The notes under the pieces were generated by a model that saw only the letters and a list, made by a program, of their open reading frames with translations, ran no database searches and was not told where the DNA came from. A program made the translations under genes and the position numbers. From Gillisia lutea (GTDB lineage Bacteria; Bacteroidota; Bacteroidia; Flavobacteriales; Flavobacteriaceae): a stretch of DNA of 64,000 nt. The stretch lies in the NCBI RefSeq assembly GCF_021568705.1, contig NZ_JAKGTH010000010.1:194416-258415 (forward strand), read 5' to 3'. Below are positions 34,860 to 43,132 of this stretch, in pieces; position 1 is the first letter of the stretch; every line of letters begins with the position of its first letter.

Positions 34860-35015
34860 TTACAATCTCCTTCCGGTTAGTAATTTGTATAATACAAGTA
34901 TAACAGCTACCACAATTAGGATGTGAATTATGCTACCTAAATCTGGGAAGGCGAAATATCCTACAAGCCATCCAATAATCAATAATACTACGATAAGCCA
35001 AATTAAGTCTCTCAT
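34860..35015 (-). CDS. Small two-helix membrane protein (lmo0937/DUF5670 type)
   Basis: The ATG at 35015 opens a 51-residue frame: MRDLIWLIVVLLIIGWLVGY, then FAFPDLGSIIHILIVVAVIL and the basic end YKLLTGRRL. Two transmembrane segments joined by a PDLGSIIH turn match the short lmo0937-family membrane proteins that are frequent in Flavobacteriia, often stress-induced and abundant. A strong terminator follows directly. Function is unknown. Confidence 0.85.
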   Translation of the reverse strand: MRDLIWLIVVLLIIGWLVGYFAFPDLGSIIHILIVVAVILVLYKLLTGRRL

Positions 35016-35050
35016 GTTTGGTTGTTTTAAAGCAATTTTAAAATTGCTAG

Positions 35051-35138
35051 TTGGTTAATGATTCTAAATAAATTACTTAAACCCTTCAGGAATAAGCGTA
35101 AATTTTCTTAAAATCACATTATTTGGTTAGTGATTCTA
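35051..35138. repeat. Imperfect 16-bp direct repeat upstream of the small membrane protein gene
   Basis: TTGGTTAATGATTCTA at 35051-35066 recurs as TTGGTTAGTGATTCTA at 35123-35138 (15 of 16 bases). The pair lies in the 200-bp gap upstream of the lmo0937-like gene and could be regulatory or a relic duplication. Confidence 0.45.
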
Positions 35139-35218
35139 TGCGAATTTATAGAATTCACAAGTTGAAAAAAGACTATTTAACTATGGTTTAACTTAATTAT
35201 AAGTATTTATCTAAATTT

Positions 35219-35878
35219 TTAATATTTTATGAGGTCTTGGGTTTTAAGAAGGGAAGAGATGTCTTTTTCTGGGCGAGCATAACCAAATCTATCTAGTAAG
35301 CTTGGTAATGCATATCCATCTAAGCCATTTATCGCTACTGTTTGGGCTTTATCCAGTTGAAGCCATCCATCTGTCATTTCAATATCTTCCATAAAGTATA
35401 AATGTTGAATTTCAGCAATTATCATGATAGTATTATTTTCCTTTATAAGATATTCGTTTATATATCGACAGCCCAATTTTATGAAGGATTCCTTTAAATA
35501 AGGAGCGAAGAAATCATCTAAATATTCTTCGGTCAACCCGGTTTTGGTAAATTCTGAAATTTCTGAATCATATTTAGCTGAGGTTTGATGAGCCTGAGCT
35601 ATAATATTGCTGTTAATATGATTAATGCTGAAATAATTGGTTTCTGAAATGTTTTTATAGGTGTTTCGAGCTACAGTTGTTGGTCTTAAAATAAAACTGA
35701 GTAAAGGGGGATTACTTCCCAAATGAGTTACAGAGTTAAAAACTGCAAGATTGGTATTACCATTTCTTGATTGCGTAGCTAAAAGATTTGCAGATTTATA
35801 GCCTGTGGCACTATTTATAAGATTGTTTCTAAATATCCTGTCTAACGCATCAAGATCATGTAGGGTATAGTGTTTCAT
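35219..35878 (-). CDS. Flavin reductase family protein
   Basis: The 219-residue protein has the FMN-binding split-barrel flavin reductase fold: SATGYKSANLLATQSRNGNTNLAVFNSVTHLGSNPP-type N-terminal binding region, LLSFILRP, RNTYKNISETNYFSINHI, and GLTEEYLDDFFAPYLKES. It probably reduces or binds flavin with NAD(P)H; its acceptor is unknown. A terminator-like hairpin lies immediately before its start codon, and an Old Yellow Enzyme gene is upstream on the same strand. Confidence 0.88.
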   Translation of the reverse strand: MKHYTLHDLDALDRIFRNNLINSATGYKSANLLATQSRNGNTNLAVFNSVTHLGSNPPLLSFILRPTTVARNTYKNISETNYFSINHINSNIIAQAHQTSAKYDSEISEFTKTGLTEEYLDDFFAPYLKESFIKLGCRYINEYLIKENNTIMIIAEIQHLYFMEDIEMTDGWLQLDKAQTVAINGLDGYALPSLLDRFGYARPEKDISSLLKTQDLIKY

Positions 35879-35905
35879 AAAAAAAGGTCAGTTAAAAACT
35901 GACCT
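35879..35905 (-). terminator. Intrinsic terminator directly before the flavin reductase start codon
   Basis: AGGTCAGTT (35885-35893) pairs with AACTGACCT (35897-35905) with a 3-nt loop and is followed on the minus strand by seven T bases that run straight into the ATG at 35878. It terminates the OYE gene transcript or acts as an attenuator for the flavin reductase gene. Confidence 0.85.
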
Positions 35906-35971
35906 AATTTACTGGATGTGCTTAAAAGGGAAACTATAACAATGTTTAAAAAAGCCTTAATTTCTTGTGGT

Positions 35972-37069
35972 TTAGTCTTCTAATGTTGGGTAATCGGTAT
36001 AACCTTTTTCACCGGTGGTATAGAAGGTGTTTTCATCCCATTCTGCTAAAGTTGCATTTTGCGCAAAGCGGATAGGAAGATCGGGGTTAGATATAAAGAG
36101 TTTTCCGAATGAAACCAGATCAGCCTCGCCTTCAGCAATCACTTTATTTCCCTTTTCCTTGTCAAATTGATTGTTAATCATTAATGTTCCTTTATAGAGT
36201 GGGCGATAGTGCTTGGCGATGTTGCTTTCTAAATAATCAATATTGCTTACATCTGTAAATGGTTCTGATAAATGAAGGTATGCCAAGTCATATGCATTCA
36301 ATTTATTCACTATATAATCGAAGGTAGGAATAGTTTCTTCAGAAGCTTTTATTCCAAAGGCATCGTGAAGGGAAGGGTTTAAACGTACTCCAATACGGTT
36401 TTCATCCCAAACCTCTGCCACGGCCTCAATAACCTCAAAGAAGAATCTAGCCCGGTTCTCTATGCTTCCACCATAATCATCAGTTCTAACGTTTGCTTTT
36501 TTATTAAAGAACTGATGTATGAGATATCCGTTAGAAGAATGTATTTCCACCCCGTCAAACCCGGCTTCCAGTGCAAATTGGGCCGCTTTTTTAAATTCCT
36601 GAACGGTTTCTTTTATCTCTGCCAATGTCATTGCCCGTGGTTCCACGGTATCTTCAAAACCATCCTTTGTATAGGCTTGGGTGTTTGGGTTTACCGCACT
36701 TGGTGCAAGGGGTTTTTCTCCGTCATGAAATTTTGGATGTGAAATTGCTCCGCAATGCCATAACTGTATAAAAATCTTTCCATCTGCCTCGTGTACGGCT
36801 GTTGTAACATTTCTCCAAGCCTCCGATTGGGTTTCGGTATGTATTCCAGGAGTGTTAATATAGCCTCTTGCTCGTTCAGAGATCTGTGATCCTTCGGTAA
36901 TTATAAGTCCTGCTTCACTACGCTGTTTGTAGTATTTTATATGCAAATCGATGGGTGAATTGTTTGCATTATCAGCGCGGTTCCTTGTCATGGGGGCCAT
37001 TACAACTCGATTCTTTAAATTTAAATTCCCAAGTTGATATGATTGTAGTAGTGGTTGTTCTTGTTCCAT
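35972..37069 (-). CDS. nemA: Old Yellow Enzyme family alkene reductase
   Basis: The 365-residue FMN-dependent TIM-barrel enzyme reduces activated alkenes such as N-ethylmaleimide with NAD(P)H. Visible motifs are VVMAPMTRNRAD, the substrate site HSSNGYLIHQFF (His-x-x-Asn), the RTDDYGGSIENRARF segment and DLVSFGKLFISNPDLP. The loop usually reading HxGRxSH has HCGAISH here, an Arg-to-Ala change. It precedes the flavin reductase gene, separated by a terminator. Confidence 0.92.
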   Translation of the reverse strand: MEQEQPLLQSYQLGNLNLKNRVVMAPMTRNRADNANNSPIDLHIKYYKQRSEAGLIITEGSQISERARGYINTPGIHTETQSEAWRNVTTAVHEADGKIFIQLWHCGAISHPKFHDGEKPLAPSAVNPNTQAYTKDGFEDTVEPRAMTLAEIKETVQEFKKAAQFALEAGFDGVEIHSSNGYLIHQFFNKKANVRTDDYGGSIENRARFFFEVIEAVAEVWDENRIGVRLNPSLHDAFGIKASEETIPTFDYIVNKLNAYDLAYLHLSEPFTDVSNIDYLESNIAKHYRPLYKGTLMINNQFDKEKGNKVIAEGEADLVSFGKLFISNPDLPIRFAQNATLAEWDENTFYTTGEKGYTDYPTLED

Positions 37070-37340
37070 AGGTCTTATTTTTAATAATTAATTAAAGTTA
37101 CAAGATGCTAGTGCTACGCTTTGTTAAACAAATTATAATTACTTCCAATTTAACGTTCCAGTTTAATAAAAGCGTGTTTATTGTATTTGCAATGAAAGAA
37201 CTTTGACAATATCTGCGATATTCCTCTAAAGAGTATGTTATATAATTTCATTATTTTTACGCGGCAAAGCCACTTCTAATACTAGTATACATTAAAAGGT
37301 GTAAGCAAGCAGTTTAAGGTGTGCTATTCTAAAAAAACGA

Positions 37341-38696
37341 ATGCAAAAAGAAAAAAATATCGCCATAATTGGCTCTGGATTGGTAGGATCTCTTCTGGCA
37401 ATATATTTAAAGAAACGCGGACATTCTGTAACTGTTTTTGACAGGAGGCAGGACGTTAGAACGGTTGAATTTTCCGGGCGATCTATTAATCTAGCAATGT
37501 CTAATAGAGGATGGAGTAGCTTAAGAAAAGTGGGGATTGAAGAGGAGATAAGAAAACTAGCGCTACCTTTAGATAAGAGAGCTCTTCATGTAAATAATAC
37601 ACCGCTTTATTTTCAAAAATACGGAAAAGAAGGAGAGGCTATTTATTCTATTTCCCGTGGAATCTTAAATAGAAAAATGATCGACCTAGCTGAAGAAGCA
37701 GGTGTCGTTTTTAAGTTTGAAGAAAAGGTCTGGGATATCAAGCTTCCCGAAGCGAAGATTTATACAGGTGAAAGTGAAAAAGGCGTTTGGCAAGAGTATC
37801 AATTTGATATAGTTTTTGGGGCAGATGGAGCCTTCTCTAGGGTGCGACATAAAATGCAACGTCAAAGCAGATTCAATTATTCTCAAAATTTTATCGATGT
37901 TGGCTACAAGGAGCTCACAATCCCGGCAAATGAAGATGGGAGTCATAAGTTGGATCCTACATCATTTCATATTTGGCCTCGTGGTGAGTTTATGTTAATA
38001 GCTATGCCAAATTTAAATGGGAGTTTTACATGTACTCTTTTCTTGCCGTTTGAAGGTGAGGTTTCTTTTGAAAGTATTAAGTCTGAGGAGCAGGCAGAGC
38101 AATTTTTCAGTACTTATTTCCCTGATATTATGCAGGATATTTCCAATTTAATGCGGGATTTTTTTAAGAACCCAACAAGTGCAATGGTTACTATGAAATG
38201 TTTTCCTTGGACCTATTGGGATAAAGTAGCGCTGGTTGGAGATTCTGCTCACGCTATTGTACCATTTTATGGACAGGGGATGAACGCAGGCTTTGAAGAT
38301 ATTTTAGTGCTGGATAATCTGATTGAAGAATATGAGGATGACTGGGAACGTATTTTTAAGGAATATCAAAGTAGTAGAAAACCTAATGCCGACGCTATTG
38401 CCGAGCTGAGTTACAGAAATTTTATTGAAATGAGCAGCAAAACGGCGAATCCTGCTTTTATTTTAAGAAAGAAAATAGAAAAACACTTCGCTGAAAAACA
38501 TCCTGATATTTGGGTGCCACTTTATTCCCGCGTAACTTTTTCAGACAAGCCTTATGCAGAAGCATTAGCTATTGGCGATAGGCAACGCGCAATTATGGAT
38601 GAAGTAATGAAACTTCAAAATGTCGATAAAATTTGGGATAGCTTAGAGGTTGAGAATTACATATTGGAGGCTTTAAATAAGACTGCCAAGGTGTAG
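37341..38696 (+). CDS. kmo: Kynurenine 3-monooxygenase
   Basis: Kmo is an FAD-dependent monooxygenase that hydroxylates kynurenine at position 3. The 451-residue protein has the dinucleotide motif IIGSGLVGSLLAIYLKKRG, the GRSINLAMSNRG substrate motif, FGADGAFSRVRH, and VALVGDSAHAIVPFYGQGMNAGFED, with the C-terminal helical membrane-associated region less hydrophobic than in eukaryotes. With kynU it makes 3-hydroxyanthranilate for NAD synthesis. It has its own 270-bp upstream region and a terminator. Confidence 0.95.
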   Translation: MQKEKNIAIIGSGLVGSLLAIYLKKRGHSVTVFDRRQDVRTVEFSGRSINLAMSNRGWSSLRKVGIEEEIRKLALPLDKRALHVNNTPLYFQKYGKEGEAIYSISRGILNRKMIDLAEEAGVVFKFEEKVWDIKLPEAKIYTGESEKGVWQEYQFDIVFGADGAFSRVRHKMQRQSRFNYSQNFIDVGYKELTIPANEDGSHKLDPTSFHIWPRGEFMLIAMPNLNGSFTCTLFLPFEGEVSFESIKSEEQAEQFFSTYFPDIMQDISNLMRDFFKNPTSAMVTMKCFPWTYWDKVALVGDSAHAIVPFYGQGMNAGFEDILVLDNLIEEYEDDWERIFKEYQSSRKPNADAIAELSYRNFIEMSSKTANPAFILRKKIEKHFAEKHPDIWVPLYSRVTFSDKPYAEALAIGDRQRAIMDEVMKLQNVDKIWDSLEVENYILEALNKTAKV

Positions 38697-38718
38697 TATT
38701 ACAAATTTCAAAAAAAGA

Positions 38719-38746
38719 AAAAAGGCTTTTTAGGAAGCCTTTTTGT
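38719..38746 (+). terminator. Terminator between kmo and msrA
   Basis: AAAAAGGCTT (38719-38728) pairs with AAGCCTTTTT (38735-38744) around a 6-nt loop. With A and T runs on both sides it can end transcription of kmo and of the convergent msrA. Confidence 0.9.
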
Positions 38747-38757
38747 ATTTCCCAGAA

Positions 38758-39408
38758 TTAATGTTCTTTCAATAATTCTGGAAATTTCTTTTTGAATTTA
38801 TTTAGTCGTGGAATGGATACATTTTGAATATATGGATTCTCGGGATGCATGCGTTCATAATTTTGATGATAATCTTCTGCTTTCCAGAATTTTTGAAATG
38901 GAACGATCTCTGCAGCAATTGGCTGCTTGTAATTCTTTGCGATTTCTGATTTTACCTTTTCAATGATATTTTTTTGCTCTTCGTTTTGATAGAAAATAAT
39001 AGACCTGTATTGTGAACCCATATCGGAACCCTGCCCATTTGCTTGGGTTGGATTTTGAGAGCCAAAATAAACTCTTACCAAGGTTTCGAAGTCGACCACT
39101 TGGGGATCGTAAATAACTTCTACCGCTTCGGCGTGACCGGTTCTGCCTGTATTACTTGATTCATAGGTAGGGTTTGTAGTATGGCCTCCAGAGTATCCTG
39201 AAATAGCCTCATCTACTCCCTTAACACTTTCATAAACTGCTTCCACACACCAAAAGCAACCGCTGGCAAAATAGGCGCGCGCTTTATTATTTTGCAAGGG
39301 GACTTCAACCGGATCAAGTTTTGTATGATTTTGTGTGGTATTTTGAGTATTTCCATTCCCACAGGAGAATAAAAATATTGAAAAGCTTAATAGGTATAAC
39401 ATTTTCAT
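38758..39408 (-). CDS. msrA: Lipoprotein peptide-methionine (S)-S-oxide reductase
   Basis: MsrA repairs oxidised methionine. The 216-residue product carries a lipoprotein signal ending LFSC (Cys16) and the catalytic GCFWCVEAVYESVKG motif (Cys51 nucleophile, Cys54), then GYSGGHTTNPTYES, TGHAEAVEVIYDP and the AEDYHQNY segment. A lipidated, exported form would protect envelope proteins. I use the ATG at 39408, just after the upstream stop, because it gives a normal lipoprotein signal; the ATG at 39402 is nearly equivalent. It follows another lipoprotein gene. Confidence 0.93.
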   Translation of the reverse strand: MKMLYLLSFSIFLFSCGNGNTQNTTQNHTKLDPVEVPLQNNKARAYFASGCFWCVEAVYESVKGVDEAISGYSGGHTTNPTYESSNTGRTGHAEAVEVIYDPQVVDFETLVRVYFGSQNPTQANGQGSDMGSQYRSIIFYQNEEQKNIIEKVKSEIAKNYKQPIAAEIVPFQKFWKAEDYHQNYERMHPENPYIQNVSIPRLNKFKKKFPELLKEH

Positions 39409-39409
39409 T

Positions 39410-39967
39410 TTATTGAATTTTATATTTTCCTTCAAGTGTTTTTTTTCCATAGAGGGCATAGTCAATAACTAAGTCGCCATTAACAGAGAATCCTAACCAA
39501 TCTACTTCCAATTCGTTATTAGGAAGGCTTGTAATGGTTGCAATTGGTGTAGTTTTATCGAACGTATTCCAGGGGATGTCTTTACCTCCAGTATTGGTCT
39601 CAGCTGCTTCTGTGAAATATACGTTGTAATTCAGGTCATCGATTTTTTGAAATCTTACAAATACATATATTTTATCAGGCAAAAGGCACATCTTTGAGGA
39701 TGCTTCAGGCTCAAAATTGATACAATAACAGCTACAATCCGTAGCTGGCTCTTTTTCTAACTTTATATATTGCCCTGAGGTTATTTTAGAAGTAACGGTT
39801 GTTGTATTTACCGGGTAATCTTCTGTATTCTTTAGTATGGTATCGGTGTCTTCTGGTAAAACTTTTTGAGTACTTAGGGTAGACTCATTTGATGGCTCAG
39901 AAGATGATTGATCTTTACAAGAAATAATTATCAATAATAGTATAGGAAGCATCCATTTTAATTTCAT
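39410..39967 (-). CDS. Lipoprotein of unknown function
   Basis: The 185-residue lipoprotein has signal IIISC (Cys17), a Ser/Thr-rich linker of about 50 residues, and a beta domain with a Cys cluster, DCSCYCINFEPEAS, around residue 77-90, followed by LPDKIYVFVRFQKIDDLNYNVYF and GKYKIQ at the end. I do not recognise the family. It is upstream of msrA with a 1-bp gap, so it is probably co-transcribed; the Cys cluster might bind metal or take part in redox chemistry. Confidence 0.7.
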   Translation of the reverse strand: MKLKWMLPILLLIIISCKDQSSSEPSNESTLSTQKVLPEDTDTILKNTEDYPVNTTTVTSKITSGQYIKLEKEPATDCSCYCINFEPEASSKMCLLPDKIYVFVRFQKIDDLNYNVYFTEAAETNTGGKDIPWNTFDKTTPIATITSLPNNELEVDWLGFSVNGDLVIDYALYGKKTLEGKYKIQ

Positions 39968-40047
39968 TACTAATCTGTTTAGGTGTTAGTGATTAAAGTT
40001 AGGATAATAATCAAGCTAATTTGTAAAACAGATGTTAATGCTAAAAC

Positions 40048-40074
40048 AAAAAAAAGGACCTTAGTAGGTCCTTT
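40048..40074 (-). terminator. Terminator after the zinc-ribbon-like gene
   Basis: AAAGGACCT (40053-40061) pairs with AGGTCCTTT (40066-40074) with a 4-nt loop; on the minus strand it is followed by a run of T. It ends transcription of the nif3-coiled-coil operon. Confidence 0.88.
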
Positions 40075-40096
40075 GTATTATTGAAGTGTGCAAAAA

Positions 40097-40876
40097 CTAT
40101 ATTTTAGAAAAGAATTTTTGCATTTTTTCTTGTTCTTCTTTAGCTAGATCCTCATCAACAAGGATTCTACCACTATGCTCATCGGTAATAATCTTTCTTC
40201 TGCTAGCTATCTCTACAATTACCTGTGGAGGAATAGTGAAGTAAGAACCACCTGAAGCGCCACGTTCAATGGGAACAACAGCCAAACCATTTTTTACATT
40301 ATTTCTAATGCGTTTATAGGCACTAATAAGTCTTTGCTCGATTTGATTTTCGTACTCATCAGATTTTTTAGCTAAAGCTTCTTCTTCTTTTTGAGTTTCA
40401 GAAAGAATAGCATCTAATTCGCCTTTTTTGTGAGCGAGGTGTTTTTCTCTATCTTCCAAACGTTCTTGTGTTTGAACGATCACTTCTTTCTTTTGCTCAA
40501 TTTGAGCTTTATATTCTTTGATGTGTTTTTCGGCAAGTTCAATTTCCAATTCCTGGAATTCAACTTCTTTACTCAACGCGTTAAATTCACGGTTGTTACG
40601 AACATTTTTTTGTTGCTCGCTGTATTTTTTAATCGCCGTTTTAGCATCTTCAATAAGATTCTTTTTGCTCTTAATGTCGTTGTCGTAAACCTCAAGATCG
40701 GCATTTAATTTTTGTATACGTGTATTTAATCCGGCTACTTCATCTTCTAAGTCTTCTACCTCCAACGGAAGTTCACCTCGTACATTTCTAATTTCGTCTA
40801 TTCTAGAGTCAATTAGTTGAAGATCGTACAACGCTCTTAACTTCTCTTCTACAGTAACATCGGTTTTTTTTGCCAT
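40097..40876 (-). CDS. Coiled-coil protein with a degenerate C4 zinc ribbon
   Basis: The 259-residue protein is mostly coiled coil (about residues 10-190) followed by the C4-type zinc-ribbon fold known from the CT398-like family (PF02591). The ribbon framework is recognisable, IERGASGGSYFTIPP and DEHSGRILVDEDL, but all four metal cysteines are replaced by Ser or Asp, so zinc binding is lost. In relatives the family is linked to RNA or ribosome-related functions; the role here is unknown. It is the second gene of an operon with nif3. Confidence 0.85.
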   Translation of the reverse strand: MAKKTDVTVEEKLRALYDLQLIDSRIDEIRNVRGELPLEVEDLEDEVAGLNTRIQKLNADLEVYDNDIKSKKNLIEDAKTAIKKYSEQQKNVRNNREFNALSKEVEFQELEIELAEKHIKEYKAQIEQKKEVIVQTQERLEDREKHLAHKKGELDAILSETQKEEEALAKKSDEYENQIEQRLISAYKRIRNNVKNGLAVVPIERGASGGSYFTIPPQVIVEIASRRKIITDEHSGRILVDEDLAKEEQEKMQKFFSKI

Positions 40877-40878
40877 AG

Positions 40879-41973
40879 TTAATAATACTTGATAGGATTG
40901 GTTTGTGTATTCGCTAAAATAAGCGCAAAATTACTAATTTTTTTACTAAGATACGAATGTAATAAGTTTTTTGTGTATCTCTCACTTTCATAATGCCCAA
41001 TATCGGCAACTACCAGCTTTTGCTCGGCTTTGTAGAAGTCATGATATTTAAGATCTGCTGTAATATAGAAATCGGCTTTAGCTCTAGTTGCATTTTCAAT
41101 GGCAAAGCCGCCACTTCCACCAAGAACTGCCACTCTTTTAACTGCTTTTCCTAATAGGGCAGAATGGCGAATTCCTCCTGTTTTAAAAGTTTGCTTAACC
41201 AATTCTAAAAAAGCTTTCTCATCCATTTCCTGCTCTAAATCGCCTATCATTCCCAGCCCCATTTCCTGATGCTCATTCTCTAAATTGACGATCTCATAAG
41301 CAACTTCTTCATATGGATGATTGCTAAACAGCGCTTTCGTTACATTTTTTTGTGCATGCTTAGGGAATATAACTCCAATTTGGGTTTCATTCTCATAATG
41401 CAATTTTCCTTTTTCGCCAATAGAGGGGGTCGCGTTGGAAGTAGGTTTAAAGCTTCCGAGACCTTCAATATTAAAGCTACATTGTTCATAGTTTCCTATG
41501 TTACCGGCGCCCGCCTCAAATAATTTAGCTCTAAGCATATCTGCTTGAGCATTGGGAACATATGTGGTTAGTTTTTGAATACTGTTTTTTTTAGGAATAA
41601 GTATTTCAATGTTTTTCAGGCTAAGTTTATCGCACATAGCGCGGTTAACTCCTTGAAAATGATTGTCTAATGCGGTGTGAATTGCATAAATTGCAATATT
41701 GTTTTTGATAGCTTTAATTACAGTTCTTTCAACATAGGTATTCCCATTAAATTTTTTCAAACCTGAAAAGATAATAGGGTGAAAGCTCACAATTAAATTA
41801 CAGTTCTTTTCAATGGCTTCATCTACTACTTCTTCAAGAGTATCGTGAGTAATTAAAATTCCGGTAAGTGTTGTGTTAGGGCTACCTACTAATAAGCCAA
41901 CATTGTCAAAATCTTCTGCGGTGGCGATGGGAGCGAAATCTTCTAGGTGATTAATAACCTCTGCAATTAACAT
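40879..41973 (-). CDS. Nif3-like dinuclear metal center protein
   Basis: The 364-residue protein has the Nif3/YbgI fold with metal ligands in VSFHPIIFSGLKKF, HTALDNHFQGVN and DIGHYESE, and the long insert domain (about residues 130-240, YqfO-type, similar to PII/CutA) typical of Bacillus and Bacteroidota members. Proposed activities include GTP cyclohydrolase-like reactions, but the physiological role is unsettled. It is 2 bp upstream of the zinc-ribbon-like gene and divergent from lpxK with a 45-bp gap. Confidence 0.9.
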   Translation of the reverse strand: MLIAEVINHLEDFAPIATAEDFDNVGLLVGSPNTTLTGILITHDTLEEVVDEAIEKNCNLIVSFHPIIFSGLKKFNGNTYVERTVIKAIKNNIAIYAIHTALDNHFQGVNRAMCDKLSLKNIEILIPKKNSIQKLTTYVPNAQADMLRAKLFEAGAGNIGNYEQCSFNIEGLGSFKPTSNATPSIGEKGKLHYENETQIGVIFPKHAQKNVTKALFSNHPYEEVAYEIVNLENEHQEMGLGMIGDLEQEMDEKAFLELVKQTFKTGGIRHSALLGKAVKRVAVLGGSGGFAIENATRAKADFYITADLKYHDFYKAEQKLVVADIGHYESERYTKNLLHSYLSKKISNFALILANTQTNPIKYY

Positions 41974-42018
41974 GTGATAGTATTTTAATTCAAATATAAA
42001 TATTATACTTTCGTTACA

Positions 42019-43029
42019 ATGAGTATACTTCGAAAAATCCTTTTTCCCTTAGCCTTGGTTTATGGCATTATTATTCTGATTCGTAATTTTTTATACGATT
42101 CAGGAGTATTTAAATCTACTTCCTTTTCTATACCTGTTATTTGTGTGGGAAATCTGAGTGTTGGGGGAACGGGGAAAACCCCCATGATAGAATACCTACT
42201 GGTGCTTTTGGGGCCGAATTACAAAACAGCTACATTAAGCAGGGGCTATGGGAGAGCAACCAAAGGATTTCATTTATTGAAGGAAACCGATGATGCTACT
42301 GAAGTAGGGGATGAGCCGCTTCAGTTTAAAACGAAATTCAAGGATAGTATAGTTGCGGTAGATGAAAAAAGAGTTCGTGGTATTAGTGTTCTTCAGGAAA
42401 AATGTGCCCCAGAGGTTGTACTGCTGGATGATGCTTTTCAACACAGGAAAGTGAGAGCGGGTTTATATATTCTTTTAACCACCTACGGGCAGTTATACTC
42501 TAAAGATTACATATTACCTATGGGTGATCTTAGGGAGCCTAGAGCTGGTGCCAAGCGAGCAAATATAGTAGTGGTAACCAAATGCCCTAGAGATCTCAAT
42601 AGTAGAGCTCAGGCAAAGATCAGGGAAAGTTTGAAGTTAGAGGCTTATCAAAAACTTTTCTTTAGCTATATAGCTTATAGCAAGCATCTATATAAAGAAA
42701 ATAAAATGGGATTAATCACTTCACTGGCTGATCAAAAAGTGACTTTAGTGACAGGTATTGCTAAGCCCAAACCTTTATGTGATTATCTGGATGGCCTGCA
42801 GATAAATTATGATCATCTCGATTTTCCCGATCACCACAATTTCACTAGTTCCGATTTAGAAAAAATTGCTGCGGCTCCTATAGTGCTGACAACGGAAAAG
42901 GATTATATGCGATTAAAAGGGGTTTTGAACCATCCTAATTTATATAAGATTCCAATTAAAATGAAATTCATTAACTCCGGTTTAGAATTTGATTCCCAAA
43001 TTGAACGCTATATCTTAAATGAAAAATGA
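42019..43029 (+). CDS. lpxK: Tetraacyldisaccharide 4'-kinase
   Basis: LpxK phosphorylates the lipid A precursor disaccharide-1-phosphate. The 336-residue protein has an N-terminal membrane helix, the P-loop VGNLSVGGTGKTPM (about residues 41-54), LSRGYGRATKG, the DDAFQHRKV catalytic motif and FPDHHNFTSSDL near the C-terminus. Length is normal. The stop codon is embedded in a strong hairpin terminator, so it is the last gene of its unit. Confidence 0.95.
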   Translation: MSILRKILFPLALVYGIIILIRNFLYDSGVFKSTSFSIPVICVGNLSVGGTGKTPMIEYLLVLLGPNYKTATLSRGYGRATKGFHLLKETDDATEVGDEPLQFKTKFKDSIVAVDEKRVRGISVLQEKCAPEVVLLDDAFQHRKVRAGLYILLTTYGQLYSKDYILPMGDLREPRAGAKRANIVVVTKCPRDLNSRAQAKIRESLKLEAYQKLFFSYIAYSKHLYKENKMGLITSLADQKVTLVTGIAKPKPLCDYLDGLQINYDHLDFPDHHNFTSSDLEKIAAAPIVLTTEKDYMRLKGVLNHPNLYKIPIKMKFINSGLEFDSQIERYILNEK

Positions 43030-43056
43030 GGTGCACGATGCACCTCATTTTATTTT
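43024..43056 (+). terminator. Terminator overlapping the lpxK stop codon
   Basis: A 12-bp stem, AAATGAGGTGCA (43024-43035) with TGCACCTCATTT (43039-43050), includes the lpxK TGA stop codon and is followed by a T-rich stretch. Confidence 0.9.
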
Positions 43057-43132
43057 GGCTAATTCAAACTATATAAAACTCTTCTATATAATTCAATTTG
43101 CCTAATGGTTTGCAAGCAGTATGCCAAAAAAG

